Shown: positions 1 to 7,914, counted from the first letter of the stretch. The stretch is DNA of 33,232 bases from CAZAYP01 sp964489425 [NCBI: uncultured Verrucomicrobiota bacterium] (GCA_964489425.1 CAZAYP010000062.1:1-33232), one strand, 5' to 3'. The notes: generated by a model not told the origin, from the letters alone. Made by a program: numbers and translations.

Positions 1-53
1 GTAAAAATACAGCCTTTACGGCAGTGCTAGCCTCCAGTAGCGAAAGTCGGGTT

Positions 54-130
54 AACATGGATTCACAGGATGGACAGGACGGAAGGTTACAGGGCGACGA
101 TGTATCCTGTACATCCTGTCTGTCCATGTT
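54..130. repeat. Interspersed palindromic repeat, family B (copy 1)
   Basis: The left end reads AACATGGATTCACAGGATGG and the right end reads TCCTGTCTGTCCATGTT, which is close to the reverse complement of the left, so the unit could fold into a long imperfect hairpin. A second, partly decayed copy starts at 279, and related fragments occur near 553-567 and 13262-13293. No credible reading frame runs through it. Confidence 0.7.
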
Positions 131-157
131 GAACCCAAAAATTGCATTGGTTCTCCC

Positions 158-247
158 ACCAAGGCGCAAAGCCGCGAAGAAGACGGGGAAACTGGCGGCT
201 CAACGGCTCTGCGCCTCAGCGGCTTGGCGGGAAAATATTCCGGGTTG
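158..247 (-). repeat. Inverted relative of the palindromic repeat at 12972-13761
   Basis: The segment ending ...GCGGCTTGGCGGGAAAATATTCC (216-241) is nearly the reverse complement of the start of the family A units at 12972, 13339 and 13556 (GGAATATTTTCCCGCC...). The left part (CCAAGGCGCAAAGCCGCGAAG) pairs with the right part, so it is also an imperfect palindrome. It is a decayed, inverted member of that family. The apparent reading frames inside it are repeat artefacts. Confidence 0.6.
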
Positions 248-278
248 GATTTACCCCGTGAGAACCGGGATTTTTTTA

Positions 279-337
279 CATGGATTCACAGGATGGACAG
301 GAAGGGAGGTTCCAAGGCGACGATGCATCCTGTAAAC
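279..337. repeat. Interspersed palindromic repeat, family B (copy 2, decayed)
   Basis: It matches 56-116 closely (ACATGGATTCACAGGATGGACAGG, then a short GC-rich segment, then CGATGCATCCTGTA). It lacks the right-hand inverted arm that copy 1 has. Confidence 0.6.
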
Positions 338-352
338 CTAGAAAGAGCAGAT

Positions 353-531
353 GAACTACGAATCACGCGAATCACGCGAATGCATCCCCTTGACTATCTG
401 CTAAATATGTATGTCAATGGATCGAATTCTTCCTTCTCCCAACAGGTGAACGATGTTATTCTCACCTTGTGCGCCCGCTCCTCTTTCTGGGGCAACAAGT
501 TTAGCGTTATTCGCGTATTTCGTAGTTAATT
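353..531. repeat. Element with terminal inverted repeats
   Basis: The left end GAACTACGAATCACGCGAAT and the right end ATTCGCGTATTTCGTAGTT are inverted repeats with a few mismatches. They flank about 130 bases that are more AT-rich than the surroundings and hold no recognisable gene. The size and structure resemble a miniature inverted-repeat element, but I see no second copy in the window and no clear target duplication, so it could be just another long hairpin repeat. Confidence 0.5.
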
Positions 532-637
532 CAAATTCTTAATTTAGGGTAAATCCTGTCTGTCTATGTTCAATTCTGTTGTCCGTGCCGGATTGCCCGT
601 CGACTGCCATCCAGGCGTCAATAGCCGGATTTTCGGC

Positions 638-812
638 TCATCCGCCAAGTGCTGGCCTGGATTTCAACAAACGGGTCCGAATAGAAGAAGAGAAACAACC
701 GCGGATAGACACGGATGTGACTCGGTGCAGGTATCGGATCCCCCTGAAAATCCGTGTTAATCTGTGTGCATCTGTGGTTCAAATTATTGACTTGGTTTGC
801 GGCTGCAGGCCA
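638..812 (+). repeat. Dispersed direct repeat, family C (copy 1)
   Basis: The segment TCATCCGCCAAGTGC...GGATTTCAACAA...CCGCGGATAGACACGGATGTGA...CCGTGTTAATCTGTGTGCATCTGTGGTTCAAATTATT...TTTGCGGCTGCAGGC aligns along its whole length with 18197-18382, in the same orientation. Its core is palindromic: an ACCGCGGATAGACACGGAT arm faces an ATCTGTGTGCATCTGTGGTT arm. Both copies lie in gene-free DNA. It is non-coding. Confidence 0.75.
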
Positions 813-847
813 CGCTGTGACCGCGGTGGCACCAAAATTGTCCGGAA

Positions 848-970
848 GCATGGCTGGCTGGACGCCTTCAGCGGCTCGGTGAGACACCTCGCCCTACCGG
901 CAGATCTGCGGCCAGGTGGGGCGAACGGTCCCCGTGAGACGTCCGGTCTTTACGGACACTTATTATGAAA
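848..970 (-). repeat. Inverted copy of the right half of the family A repeat
   Basis: On the minus strand this reads tttttcataataagtgtccg...gacgtctcacgggg...ccgctgaaggcgtccagcc, matching the right module of the units at 13339-13555 and 13556-13761, including the small GTCCG/CGGAC hairpin and the CGCCCTACC arm. It ends about 30 bases after the stop codon of the outer-membrane gene at 998. Confidence 0.7.
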
Positions 971-997
971 AACCCTATAAACGGCTTGGCGCCGGGA

Positions 998-1756
998 TTA
1001 GAACCGGTAACGGATGCTGCCGTCCACGGTCGTGTGGTCGAAAAACACCAACTGGGCGCCCACGGACAGGTTGTGGGCGATGAAGATATCCAGCCCGAGC
1101 AGGTAGCCGACGCTTTCCTTCTGGCTGAAGTCCATGCTGGTCACGGACGATTTTTCGGTCCCGTTCAAGGCGGAGAACGCCGGGCCCGCCGCCAGCACCA
1201 GGCTGTACGGCACGCGCTGCACCGCCGCTTCGGTCTCCGCGAACATCTCGTAGGTCAGCAGCGGCGCGGCGTACCACTCGCTCCACTTGACTTCCCAGAT
1301 GTCCTTGGACGACTGGTAACGGCCGTACTCGAGCAGGATCTTCAGGCTCAGTTGGCCGGCCATGAACTCCGGCTCGACCACGTCCGTGCGCCAGACATTG
1401 GCATTGGCGCCCACGGTGAACGCCCACTGCTGGTCGCCGTAGCCGGCCATGTTGGACAGTTGGGCCTTGCTTTTGCCGGCCGTGACAAACGGCGTCAGCC
1501 ACGGCAGCACATCGTAGCCCACCACGCCGGCGAGGTAGCGGGCGTCCAGCGACTGCTTGCCGTAGGCGTCGAACTCGACGCCGCGCTTGATCGTGACCAC
1601 GTCAAAGCCAACCAGCCACCGTTCCAACTCCACCTTCATGGCCGAGTCGCTGGCGTGCGACTTGTCGGCCGTGCCCGCGGCAGCCAGGGGGGGTACGGCC
1701 AGGACGAACGCGGCCAGCAACGCCAGCCGACCGGCAGCCAAGCAGATTCTTTTCAT
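998..1756 (-). CDS. Predicted outer-membrane beta-barrel protein
   Basis: This is a 252-residue protein of unknown specific function. The N-terminus has a lysine/arginine start, then a hydrophobic stretch (about residues 8-26) ending in an Ala-rich cleavage region, which is a typical signal peptide. The mature part has no long hydrophobic helix. It shows alternating polar/aromatic strands and finishes with ...DGSIRYRF, the terminal phenylalanine pattern of Bam-inserted outer-membrane barrels. I chose ATG 1756 over an upstream in-frame TTG at 1762 because it gives a cleaner signal peptide and has AAGGAA upstream. It is divergent from livG. A TTGACA-type promoter lies upstream. Its barrel nature is inferred from composition and terminus, not from family recognition. 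Confidence 0.75.
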   Translation of the reverse strand: MKRICLAAGRLALLAAFVLAVPPLAAAGTADKSHASDSAMKVELERWLVGFDVVTIKRGVEFDAYGKQSLDARYLAGVVGYDVLPWLTPFVTAGKSKAQLSNMAGYGDQQWAFTVGANANVWRTDVVEPEFMAGQLSLKILLEYGRYQSSKDIWEVKWSEWYAAPLLTYEMFAETEAAVQRVPYSLVLAAGPAFSALNGTEKSSVTSMDFSQKESVGYLLGLDIFIAHNLSVGAQLVFFDHTTVDGSIRYRF

Positions 1757-1788
1757 GCCCAATCGGTTCCTTGTTCGGTTTGAGCGGC

Positions 1789-1817
1789 ACTCTGAATATT
1801 CGGTTGGGGCTTGTCAA
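1789..1817 (-). promoter_or_regulatory. Promoter for the outer-membrane protein gene
   Basis: On the minus strand a perfect TTGACA (1812-1817) is followed, after 17 bases, by CAGAGT (1789-1794). The start codon is at 1756, giving a leader of about 25 bases. The -10 is weak (3 of 6), so the call rests on the -35 and spacing. Confidence 0.45.
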
Positions 1818-1882
1818 TTTCATTATGGATTTATTCCCTTGGGATGCACTATAAAGGCATGGATAGCGGCGGCACATCCATC

Positions 1883-2662
1883 ATGACCTTGCTGGAAATA
1901 AAGGATATTTGTCACAACTTCGGTGGCCTGGTGGCCTTGGATCACGTCTCGTTCCAGGTCCGGGCCGGCCAGGTCAAGGCGGTGATCGGGCCGAACGGCG
2001 CGGGCAAGACCACGCTGTTCAACATCATCAGCGGCATCCTGCCGCCGCGCCGCGGGACGATTCTCCTGGAGGGCCGGCCCATCAGCGGCCGCCCGCCGCA
2101 CCAGGTGGCGCGCGCGGGGATTGGCCGGACCTTCCAGAACGTCAGCCTGTTCCTGCACATGAGCGTCCTCGAAAACGTGATGGTTGGCCGCCATTACCGC
2201 GGCCGGCATGACTTCCTGTCCGCGCTGGTCCGCTGGCCGGGCCAGGTGCGCGAGGAGCGCGCCTTGCGCGCGCGGGCGCTCGAATGCCTGGAGTTCATCG
2301 GCCTGGCCGCGCGCGCGGACCAGCCGGTGAGCGCGCTGTCGTTTGGGCAGCGGCGCATGGTGGAACTGGCGCGCGCGCTGGCGGCCGAACCGCGGCTGCT
2401 CCTGCTGGACGAGCCGGCCAGCGGCCTCAACACCCGCGAGAGTTGCGATTTGGCCGAGCGCATCCGCCAGATCCGCGACCGCGGGGTGACGGTTTTGCTG
2501 GTGGAACATAACATGTCGCTGGTCATGGATGTGGCCGACGAGATCTTCGTGCTGCATTTTGGCGCCCCGCTGGCCGAGGGCACCGCGGACGAGATCCGCA
2601 ACCATCCCAAGGTCGTGGCCGTATACCTTGGAGACGATCCCGCCTATGCTGCGCATCACTAA
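1883..2662 (+). CDS. livG: Branched-chain amino acid ABC transporter ATPase, LivG type
   Basis: This is a 259-residue ABC ATPase of the LivG subfamily, which energises uptake of branched-chain amino acids or related amides through a LivHM permease. It has a Walker A GPNGAGKT near residue 37, a LivG-like GIGRTFQNVSLF Q-loop region, the signature LSFGQRRMVELARALA, the Walker B LLLLDEPASGL and the H-switch VEHNMSLVMDVAD. Normal for LivG is LSGGQ; here Gly is replaced by Phe in the signature, a common variation. The start at ATG 1883 matches family length; ATG 1859 in frame, with AAAGG before it, is possible. It overlaps livF by 17 bases. No permease or binding protein gene is adjacent. Confidence 0.9.
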   Translation: MTLLEIKDICHNFGGLVALDHVSFQVRAGQVKAVIGPNGAGKTTLFNIISGILPPRRGTILLEGRPISGRPPHQVARAGIGRTFQNVSLFLHMSVLENVMVGRHYRGRHDFLSALVRWPGQVREERALRARALECLEFIGLAARADQPVSALSFGQRRMVELARALAAEPRLLLLDEPASGLNTRESCDLAERIRQIRDRGVTVLLVEHNMSLVMDVADEIFVLHFGAPLAEGTADEIRNHPKVVAVYLGDDPAYAAHH

Positions 2663-3362
2663 CCTGTACTGCGGATACGGCGGCCTGGCGGTCATCAAGG
2701 GCGTCAGCCTGCACGTGGGCGCCGGCGAAATCGTGACCTTGGTGGGCGCCAACGGCGCGGGCAAGACCACGCTACTCAAGGCCATCGGCGGGCTGCTGCG
2801 GCCGGCCCGCGGCGAGGTCCGGATACTCGGCCGCCCGGTCACCGGGCAGCCTCCCTGGCGCGGCATCCTCAACGAGATGGTGCTGGTGCCCGAGGGCCGG
2901 CAGTTGTTCGCCGACATGACGATCCTGGAAAACCTCCTGCTTGGCGGCTACCACAACCCGCGGCGCAGCCGGGTCATCGACGAGGTGCTGCAGCGGTTCC
3001 CGCGCCTGCGCGAGCGCGCCGGCCAGCTCGCCGGCACGCTCTCGGGCGGCGAACAGCAGATGCTGGCGATTGGCCGGGCGCTGGTCGGCCAGCCGCGCCT
3101 GCTGCTGCTGGACGAGCCGTCCATGGGCCTGGCGCCGCTCATGGTGCAGGAGGTGTTCGCGGTGATCCGGGAGCTCAAGGACCAGGGCGTCACCGTCTTC
3201 CTGATCGAGCAGAACGCCATGGCCGCCCTGCGGATCGCGGACCGCGCGTATGTCCTCGAAACCGGCGAGATCATCCTCGAGGGTCCGGCCGCCGACCTGG
3301 TCACCAATCCCGAGGTGAAGCGCGCCTACCTCGGGAAAGGCTACAAGGAGGTCTGGGAATGA
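2646..3362 (+). CDS. livF: Branched-chain amino acid ABC transporter ATPase, LivF type
   Basis: This 238-residue ABC ATPase is the usual partner of LivG in a heterodimeric motor. Its Walker A is GANGAGKTT, its signature LSGGEQQMLAIGRALV, its Walker B LLLLDEPSMGLAP, and its switch region is LIEQNAMAALRIADRAYVLE; the EQN version and MGLAP are characteristic of LivF. The start ATG at 2646 lies inside the end of livG and gives MLRITNLYCGYG, the expected LivF beginning. Its stop overlaps the start of the next gene (ATGA at 3359-3362), so the three are translationally coupled. Confidence 0.92.
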   Translation: MLRITNLYCGYGGLAVIKGVSLHVGAGEIVTLVGANGAGKTTLLKAIGGLLRPARGEVRILGRPVTGQPPWRGILNEMVLVPEGRQLFADMTILENLLLGGYHNPRRSRVIDEVLQRFPRLRERAGQLAGTLSGGEQQMLAIGRALVGQPRLLLLDEPSMGLAPLMVQEVFAVIRELKDQGVTVFLIEQNAMAALRIADRAYVLETGEIILEGPAADLVTNPEVKRAYLGKGYKEVWE

Positions 3363-4549
3363 GCTGCTTTGATCCCCGCAACGAGACCTTGAGCCGCGAC
3401 CAGCTCCGCCAGGTGCAGCTCGAGCGCCTGCAGGCCCTGCTGGCGCGCCTGAAACGCAACATGCGGCGCTACCGCGAACGGCTGGGCGACATCCATATCG
3501 AGAGCCTGAGCGAACTCCGGAACCTGCCCGCCACCACCCCCGAAGACCTTGTGGCCAGCGTGCCCTACGGCATGCTGGCCCTGCCGCTGCGCGAGGTCAC
3601 CCGCCTGCATTCCACGGTCGGCCCCGCCGGCCGCCAGGTGGTCATCGGCCACACGCGCAATGACCTGATGCACTGGGCGCGGTTGACTGCCCGCCAGCTC
3701 GTGGCCGCCGGGGTGACCGCGCACGACGTCATCCAGATCCGTTTCAGCACCGGCGGCTTCGAGCGCGCCATGGGCTACATGCTGGGCGCGGAGCAGATCG
3801 AGGCCTCGGTGATCCCCGAGGATCCGTTCCACATCGAGTACCAGCTGGCCATGCTGCAGAATTACCGGGTCACGGTCCTGATCACCACGCCGCAGAACGC
3901 CCGCGACCTGATCGACCTGCTCAACGACCGCAAGGTCGAGCCGCAGGCCCTCCACCTGCGCACGCTTCTGCTCAGCCGGCCTGTGTCGCCGGAGGAGCGC
4001 CGCCTGCTGCAGACCGAGCTGTTCTCCGTGGTCCAGTGCAACTTCGGCGTGCCCGAGATCCTGGACCCGGGCCTGTGCGTCGAGTGCGAGGACGGCAAGT
4101 TCCACGTCAACGAGGATCACTTTCTCGTGGAGGTGGAGGACGGCGAACTGGTGGTCACCACCCTGTGCCGCGAGGCCATGCCCCTGCTGCGCTACAAGAC
4201 GCGCATCGCGGCCACGCTCGAGCATGCCAAGTGCCCCTGCGGCCGCACCGGGGTGGTGATCCGCCCGGGCGCCCGCCGCGACCAGCGGTACCTGATCAAC
4301 GAGATTCCCCTGTACGCCGCGCAGATCCGGGACGCTTTGGCGCACACCCCGGCCGCCGGCCTGCCGTTCGAGATCACGATCGGTGAACGCAATGTCCGGA
4401 TCGCGCTCCAGGTCACGGACGCCATCTTCGCGGACCGGATGCGCTCGCTGGCCGATCTGAAAACCCAGATCAGCGCCGATCTCTACAACCGCTTTGGCAT
4501 CGAGGCGATCGTGGTGTTCATCAACCCACGCGCCAGTGCCGGGCCGTGA
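3359..4549 (+). CDS. Divergent phenylacetate-CoA ligase (PaaK)-like protein
   Basis: This 396-residue protein aligns along most of its length with PaaK-type acyl-CoA ligases: an N-terminal LERLQALLARLKRN region, VPYGMLALPLREVTRLH, then HTRNDLMHWARL, a GAEQIEASVIPEDPF region, EDHFLVEVEDGELVVTTL, EAMPLLRYKTR (273-282) and CPCGRTG (292-298). However, the nucleotide-binding loop, normally ASSGTTGKPTVV, is STVGPAGRQVV (85-95), the YG(L/M)(S/T)E motif is FGVPE, and the C-terminal GRxDDxL hinge is replaced by GARRDQRYL. It is also shorter than typical PaaK (about 430). A perfect AAGGAGG precedes the start, and it overlaps livF by four bases. It is either a ligase with unusual chemistry or a non-adenylating partner of the transporter. 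Confidence 0.75.
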   Translation: MSCFDPRNETLSRDQLRQVQLERLQALLARLKRNMRRYRERLGDIHIESLSELRNLPATTPEDLVASVPYGMLALPLREVTRLHSTVGPAGRQVVIGHTRNDLMHWARLTARQLVAAGVTAHDVIQIRFSTGGFERAMGYMLGAEQIEASVIPEDPFHIEYQLAMLQNYRVTVLITTPQNARDLIDLLNDRKVEPQALHLRTLLLSRPVSPEERRLLQTELFSVVQCNFGVPEILDPGLCVECEDGKFHVNEDHFLVEVEDGELVVTTLCREAMPLLRYKTRIAATLEHAKCPCGRTGVVIRPGARRDQRYLINEIPLYAAQIRDALAHTPAAGLPFEITIGERNVRIALQVTDAIFADRMRSLADLKTQISADLYNRFGIEAIVVFINPRASAGP

Positions 4550-4565
4550 AGCGCCGGGTTGGCGT

Positions 4566-4594
4566 TTGACGAACGCGGCGGCGCGCGCTAGGGT
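4566..4594 (+). promoter_or_regulatory. Promoter for the PNPOx-like gene
   Basis: TTGACG (4566-4571), 17 bases, TAGGGT (4589-4594). Transcription would start near 4602, about 20 bases before the ATG at 4624, separating this gene from the liv-paaK operon. Confidence 0.6.
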
Positions 4595-4623
4595 AACCAC
4601 ATTAACCAGAAAGGCAGGCCACC

Positions 4624-5040
4624 ATGGATCGCAAAGAAATACTGGATTTTCTCAATCAGCATCCACTGTGCCATTTGGCCACCACCGAAGGGATGCAGCC
4701 GCGGGTGCGCGGCATGATGATGTACAAGGCGGATGCCCAGGGCGTGGTGTTCCACACCGGCAAAGACAAGGCGTTGTGCCGGCAGCTCTCGGAGAATGGT
4801 CGCGCGGAAGCCTGCTTCAACGATCTTGAAAAAGGCGTCCAGGTCCGGGTCAGCGGCCGCGCCGAGGTGCTGACCGACCTGGCCCTTAAAAAAGAGATCG
4901 TGGCGGCGCGGCCGTTCATGCAGCCCTGGGTCGAAAAGCAAGGCTATGACCTGCTCGTGATCTTCCGCCTGGTCGAATGCCGCGTGGCCGTCTGGACCAT
5001 GGCGGACAACTTCGCGCCCACCACCTACCAGGACCTGTGA
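4624..5040 (+). CDS. Pyridoxamine 5'-phosphate oxidase-family (FMN-binding split barrel) protein
   Basis: This 138-residue protein has the short PNPOx-like split-barrel pattern: an N-terminal helix (MDRKEILDFLNQHP), a strand with HLATTEGMQPRVRGM, then YKADAQGVVFHTGKDKALCRQL, and a second strand pair VQVRVSGRAEVL. Proteins of this type bind FMN or F420 and reduce small molecules, or act as flavin-binding stress proteins; the exact substrate cannot be read here. It is too short to be the biosynthetic PdxH and lacks its C-terminal signature. AAAGGCAGG lies upstream of the ATG, and the gene has its own promoter. Confidence 0.8.
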   Translation: MDRKEILDFLNQHPLCHLATTEGMQPRVRGMMMYKADAQGVVFHTGKDKALCRQLSENGRAEACFNDLEKGVQVRVSGRAEVLTDLALKKEIVAARPFMQPWVEKQGYDLLVIFRLVECRVAVWTMADNFAPTTYQDL

Positions 5041-5062
5041 CCCGCGGGTCTCGCCTGGCGCC

Positions 5063-5302
5063 ATGACGCACAAGCTCAACCGGCTGCCCATCGCCAAGTT
5101 CGTCGAGGTGTCGCAGTTGATGAAGGAGATGGAGCTGCTGGAGCAGGCGGACGACGTGCTGGCGCTGAAGGCGGCGCTGAAGGAAGCGCAGGCGCGGGCA
5201 ACGGCGCTGGAGCAAGATCTCCGGACCCTGCTGGACGCCCGCCAGGCGACGCTGCGCGCGCGCATCAACGCGCTAATGGATGGCGCCGGTTCCCCCGGGT
5301 AG
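5063..5302 (+). CDS. Small coiled-coil hypothetical protein
   Basis: This 79-residue protein is not recognised. From about residue 17 to 70 it is strongly helical with Leu/Ala heptads and alternating charges, predicting a coiled coil. There is no signal peptide or membrane segment. It follows the PNPOx-like gene by 22 bases, without a clear ribosome-binding site, and its last 30 bases overlap the end of the convergent glycosyltransferase gene. It could be a real small gene or an overlooked frame in GC-rich DNA; the lack of a better frame in this interval favours a gene. Confidence 0.45.
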   Translation: MTHKLNRLPIAKFVEVSQLMKEMELLEQADDVLALKAALKEAQARATALEQDLRTLLDARQATLRARINALMDGAGSPG

Positions 5303-6799
5303 CCGCAAGGCGCGGGCATCCAGCAGCAGGCCGCTGCGGAAGACGCGGCCCGTGACCCCGGCCCTTTGCAGTTCATCCAGCAACCGTTGCCGGCCGGCAT
5401 CCGGCGCTACCGAGATCATCGCCCATTGCAGGTTGTACTCGCGCAGCAGGCGCAGGTATTCGTTCGCCGGCAGCGTGTTGGGCGCCACCAGCACGGGGTG
5501 GTCGCCGCCGAAGTAATAGGTGAAGATGGCGCAGGCGCGCAGGCGGGGATCGGTCCAGTAATACATGGGCGTGACCAGCGCCCGGTCGCCGGGGCCCATC
5601 TGGCTGGCGAGCAGGGTGGCGGCTTCGCGCGAGGCGACCGATCCCCACCAGAACGGGAAATCCATTTTCTTGAAGAAATCGTCATAGCCCTGGCTTCCCA
5701 TCATTGGCCACGTGAGGCCCAGCAGCAACCCGGCCAACACACTGGCCATGACCGCGCGACGCAGGAACGTGCGGCCCAGCCGGCAGACAGCGGCCGCGGC
5801 CACCGCCTGCAGCCCGGCGAACGCGGGGAACAGGGCAATGACCATCCAGGTGGTTTTGCCCTGCGCGAGGTGCAGCAGGACCAGCGCCGGCACCAGCACC
5901 AGCGCGGGCCAGGCCCGGGCCACGGCGACCGCGCGCAACCCAGGCCGATGGCGGACCAGCGCCAACGCGCCCCCCGCGGCCATCAGGGTGCCGGCCCAGC
6001 CCAGGTACAGCGGGATGCGGTACAGGTAATAGTCCCAGGGGTTCTGGTGCCACGCCTCTTCGCCCTGGAACGGCTGGCCGGAAAACAGCAGGGCAAACTG
6101 CCGCACGGTCGTGCTGAACCCGATGTACCACCAGCCAGCTATCAGGATCGGCGCCAGGACCAGCGCCGCCGCGTCTTGCCAGCGGCGCTGCGTTTTTTCC
6201 TGCAGCAGCCAGGCGAGCGCTGCGGCCAGGGCATAAAATATGGCGGTCTCCTTGATGAGGAATGCCACGCCCAGGCACATCCCGGCCACGACGAACCGGC
6301 GCCTGAAACAGCCCGCCAGCGCCAGCAGGCCCGGGATGGCCAGCAATGAGTCCTGCTTGATCCACGTGTCAAAAAATACCGCGCCCGGCATGATCGCCAG
6401 CAGGAAAAAACTCCACGCGGCGGCTATCCGGCCGGCCAAGTGGCGCACCAGGACATACAGCACCAGGGCCCCGCCCAGGGCCATGGCCATGGTCAGCACC
6501 TCGGCCCGTTCGGCAAACCCGGCCTGCAATGGGGACAGCAGCGACAGCAGCAGCAGGTAGCCCGGCGGGTGCCGCCAGAACCAGTTGGAGTAAGGGTCTT
6601 CGCCGCCGCCCACCCAGGCGCGCACGCCGGCCAGGTTCATGGCTTCGTCCCAGGTGAGCACGTGGCCAATCCATGCGCCGCGCAGCACGCAGAACAGGGC
6701 CGCCAACGCCAGCAGCAGCACGGCTTCCGCGAGGCGCGCGCCGCGGTCCGGGGATCCCGGCGGCGGGTCGGCAGGAAGGAGTACGGCGGAATTCGTCAT
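5273..6799 (-). CDS. GT39/PMT-type membrane glycosyltransferase
   Basis: This 508-residue polytopic membrane protein resembles the dolichyl-phosphate-mannose / ArnT superfamily. After a first hydrophobic segment (about 25-45) comes an Asp-Glu in the loop (LTWDEAMN, D51-E52), which is the catalytic position of this superfamily, then HPPGYLLLLS. Multiple further membrane helices follow, with a soluble C-terminal region of about 100 residues. Such enzymes transfer a sugar from a polyprenyl-phosphate donor to a protein or lipid on the outer face of the inner membrane. It starts 9 bases after cheV and is probably cotranscribed. Substrate unknown. It is a different gene from the ArnT-like one at 23859. 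Confidence 0.75.
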   Translation of the reverse strand: MTNSAVLLPADPPPGSPDRGARLAEAVLLLALAALFCVLRGAWIGHVLTWDEAMNLAGVRAWVGGGEDPYSNWFWRHPPGYLLLLSLLSPLQAGFAERAEVLTMAMALGGALVLYVLVRHLAGRIAAAWSFFLLAIMPGAVFFDTWIKQDSLLAIPGLLALAGCFRRRFVVAGMCLGVAFLIKETAIFYALAAALAWLLQEKTQRRWQDAAALVLAPILIAGWWYIGFSTTVRQFALLFSGQPFQGEEAWHQNPWDYYLYRIPLYLGWAGTLMAAGGALALVRHRPGLRAVAVARAWPALVLVPALVLLHLAQGKTTWMVIALFPAFAGLQAVAAAAVCRLGRTFLRRAVMASVLAGLLLGLTWPMMGSQGYDDFFKKMDFPFWWGSVASREAATLLASQMGPGDRALVTPMYYWTDPRLRACAIFTYYFGGDHPVLVAPNTLPANEYLRLLREYNLQWAMISVAPDAGRQRLLDELQRAGVTGRVFRSGLLLDARALRLPGGTGAIH

Positions 6800-6808
6800 C
6801 GGACCGGG

Positions 6809-7786
6809 TTAGGCCGGGGCCGGCTGGCCCATATAGCCGGCGATCAATTTGATCAAATCCGCGATTTGCGGCTTGCAGCAGAAGTGGTCGGCGCCGACTT
6901 GCTTGCACTTGAGCCCCATCTGCTCGTTGATCAAAGAGGAGTAAATGATCACCGGCACCGGCAGCTTCAGCTCCTGCTTGATGCGTCGGCACAGGGTGAG
7001 GCCGTCCATGCGGGGCATCTCGATGTCGGTAATCACGATGTTGAAAAAGTCGGTGATGGGCTGCCGGTTGGCGCGCGCCGTGTCCACGTGTTTCTGGATC
7101 GCATCCATGGCGCGCTGGCCATCCGTAAAGGCTTGGATGGCGGTCAAGCCCAACTGGCGCATGTTTTCCACCATCCGGGTGCGGATGAAGTTGGAATCCT
7201 CCGCCAGCACCACCCGGGCGTCCGCCAATCCCTTGCGCATGGCCGGTTGGACCACATCGCCGGGCGCCAGTTCATGGCTGTCGGCAATGCCGAGGGTTGC
7301 CAGGATATGCTCCAGGTCCACGATCAACACGTCCGTATCATCAATATGAACCGAACTGATCACGACCGGGGACCGGCGCGCCAGCATGTCGTTAAGCGGC
7401 CGGATATCCTGCCAGGACAGGCGGTGGATGCGCCGGACGCCGTCAATGAAGAAGCCGCACACGACCTGGTTGAACTCGCACACCATCACCAGCGGCTTGT
7501 CCACCGCCTGCGCCTGGTTCTGCATGTTCAGCGCGCGCGCCAGGTCCACCAGCGGAACCGGGACCCCGCGGTGCAGGTAGGTGCCCATCATGGCCGGCAC
7601 GGTGTCGGGGAGGGTGTTGTGCCTGGTGCGATCGAATTGGCTGATTTGCTGGACCTTGGCCACGTTGACCCCAAAGCTCTGGTCCCGCAGCACGAACTCC
7701 ATGATCTCCACCTCGTTGGTGCCGCTTTCCAAGAGGATGTCCTGACGCTCGTCCGTGTCCAGCTCCTGCAGGGTCCCCTCATTCAT
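6809..7786 (-). CDS. cheV: Chemotaxis coupling/response protein CheV
   Basis: This 325-residue protein has a CheW domain (about 25-165: EIMEFVLRDQSFGVNVAKVQQI, then a PLVDLA region) fused to a receiver domain (about 190-320). The receiver has E196-D197 at the acidic pocket, the phosphoacceptor D254 in VITDIEMPRMDG, and the conserved Lys305 in CCKPQ, so it should be phosphorylatable. CheV links chemoreceptor arrays to CheA and is used for adaptation. No other chemotaxis gene is in the window. The promoter is upstream at 7840-7868 and a GT39 gene follows after 9 bases. It is divergent from rsmB. Confidence 0.9.
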   Translation of the reverse strand: MNEGTLQELDTDERQDILLESGTNEVEIMEFVLRDQSFGVNVAKVQQISQFDRTRHNTLPDTVPAMMGTYLHRGVPVPLVDLARALNMQNQAQAVDKPLVMVCEFNQVVCGFFIDGVRRIHRLSWQDIRPLNDMLARRSPVVISSVHIDDTDVLIVDLEHILATLGIADSHELAPGDVVQPAMRKGLADARVVLAEDSNFIRTRMVENMRQLGLTAIQAFTDGQRAMDAIQKHVDTARANRQPITDFFNIVITDIEMPRMDGLTLCRRIKQELKLPVPVIIYSSLINEQMGLKCKQVGADHFCCKPQIADLIKLIAGYMGQPAPA

Positions 7787-7839
7787 GCAACGGCTCCAGA
7801 TTTTACACGTTCAGGTTCGCAACATCTCCGTGCGAAATA

Positions 7840-7868
7840 TGTATAACCGCCGGCGCGGCTGTGGTAAA
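7840..7868 (-). promoter_or_regulatory. Promoter for cheV
   Basis: On the minus strand TTTACC (7863-7868), 17 bases, TATACA (7840-7845). The leader would be about 45 bases to the ATG at 7786. Confidence 0.5.
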
Positions 7869-7914
7869 GAGGATTTCATGTTCACCAGCTTGACGCGCAA
7901 ACCCGGCCCGGGCC

